Shown in pieces: positions 29,432 through 29,461 of a stretch of DNA of 29,461 bases (positions are counted from its first letter, which is position 1; each line of letters begins with the position of its first letter). This stretch comes from an uncultured Prevotella sp. (GTDB lineage: Bacteria > Bacteroidota > Bacteroidia > Bacteroidales > Bacteroidaceae): the NCBI GenBank assembly GCA_900771975.1, contig CAAGPV010000055.1, positions 1-29,461 on the forward strand, read 5' to 3'. The translations under genes and the position numbers were made by a program. Below the pieces are notes generated by a model, which saw only the letters and a program-made list of their open reading frames with translations, was not told the DNA's origin and ran no database searches.

Positions 29432-29461
29432 ATGCAAGATTTTAGGTATGTCGGTCTTGAC
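29432..29461 (+). mobile_element. IS110 family transposase, first ten codons at the window edge
   Basis: ATG 29432 begins MQDFRYVGLD and runs off the window. YVGLD/YVGIDVHK within the first dozen residues is the typical IS110 start, and D is the first catalytic residue of its RuvC-like domain. The call needs the sequence beyond 29461. The 69 bases between this ATG and the opposite-strand ATG at 29362 are AT-rich and contain no gene. Confidence 0.45.

Overview
The window looks like a chromosomal segment of a Bacteroidota species, most likely Prevotellaceae (Prevotella/Segatella-like). The grounds are that most transcription units have a TAnnTTTG box (the Bacteroidota -7 element, often followed by CA) at a sensible distance upstream, that start codons lack strong Shine-Dalgarno sequences, and that several proteins belong to families typical of Bacteroidales (DUF6078, PepSY-like secreted proteins, TonB-dependent receptor remnants, LUD proteins, PD-(D/E)XK Rpn proteins). 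No rRNA, tRNA or CRISPR array was seen.

Layout. 1-2.1 kb holds the start of a type III methyltransferase on the minus strand and then a run of decayed genes: a DUF6078 protein with two frameshifts, a RecD2-like fragment and an aldo/keto reductase scar, with one intact GNAT acetyltransferase among them. 2.2-7.7 kb has a secreted PepSY-like protein, the potassium transporter Kup between two look-alike hairpin terminators, an HxlR regulator followed by an intact aldo/keto reductase, a TonB-dependent receptor fragment cut at both ends, and a CrcB fluoride channel behind a structured leader. 7.9-10.6 kb carries housekeeping-type single genes: a DEDDh exonuclease, a LUD protein, a NUDIX hydrolase and a PNPOx-like flavoprotein.

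10.6-15.6 kb is an envelope block: a PmrAB-like two-component pair, then a translationally coupled three-gene operon (ArnT-like GT-C transferase, polyprenyl-phosphate GT2, and a membrane protein with two LAB_N repeats) that could make, flip and transfer a lipid-linked sugar. 15.9-17.4 kb is a secreted type B carboxylesterase, followed by an intergenic cluster of alternating GGGCA/TGCCC hairpins. 17.8-20.9 kb is a RavA-ViaA (MoxR AAA+ and VWA) pair. 21.2-23.3 kb has an orphan OmdA/YdeI C-terminal domain, an AEC permease and a second NUDIX hydrolase.

23.3-29.5 kb is accessory in character: a 1041-residue PLD-nuclease/SF2-helicase/DUF3427 protein, an AzlC permease whose AzlD partner has been deleted down to its last 34 or so codons, an Rpn-type PD-(D/E)XK nuclease with a repeat-rich tail, an unrecognised protein that seems 5'-truncated, and two IS110 transposase N-termini facing away from each other at the window edge. 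Together with the type III Mod at the other edge, this suggests defence and mobile-element activity at both ends. The best candidates for under-described biology are the PLD-helicase-DUF3427 protein, the ArnT/GT2/double-LAB_N operon beside its two-component system, and the Rpn protein with a possible internal translation start. None can be proven from sequence alone.
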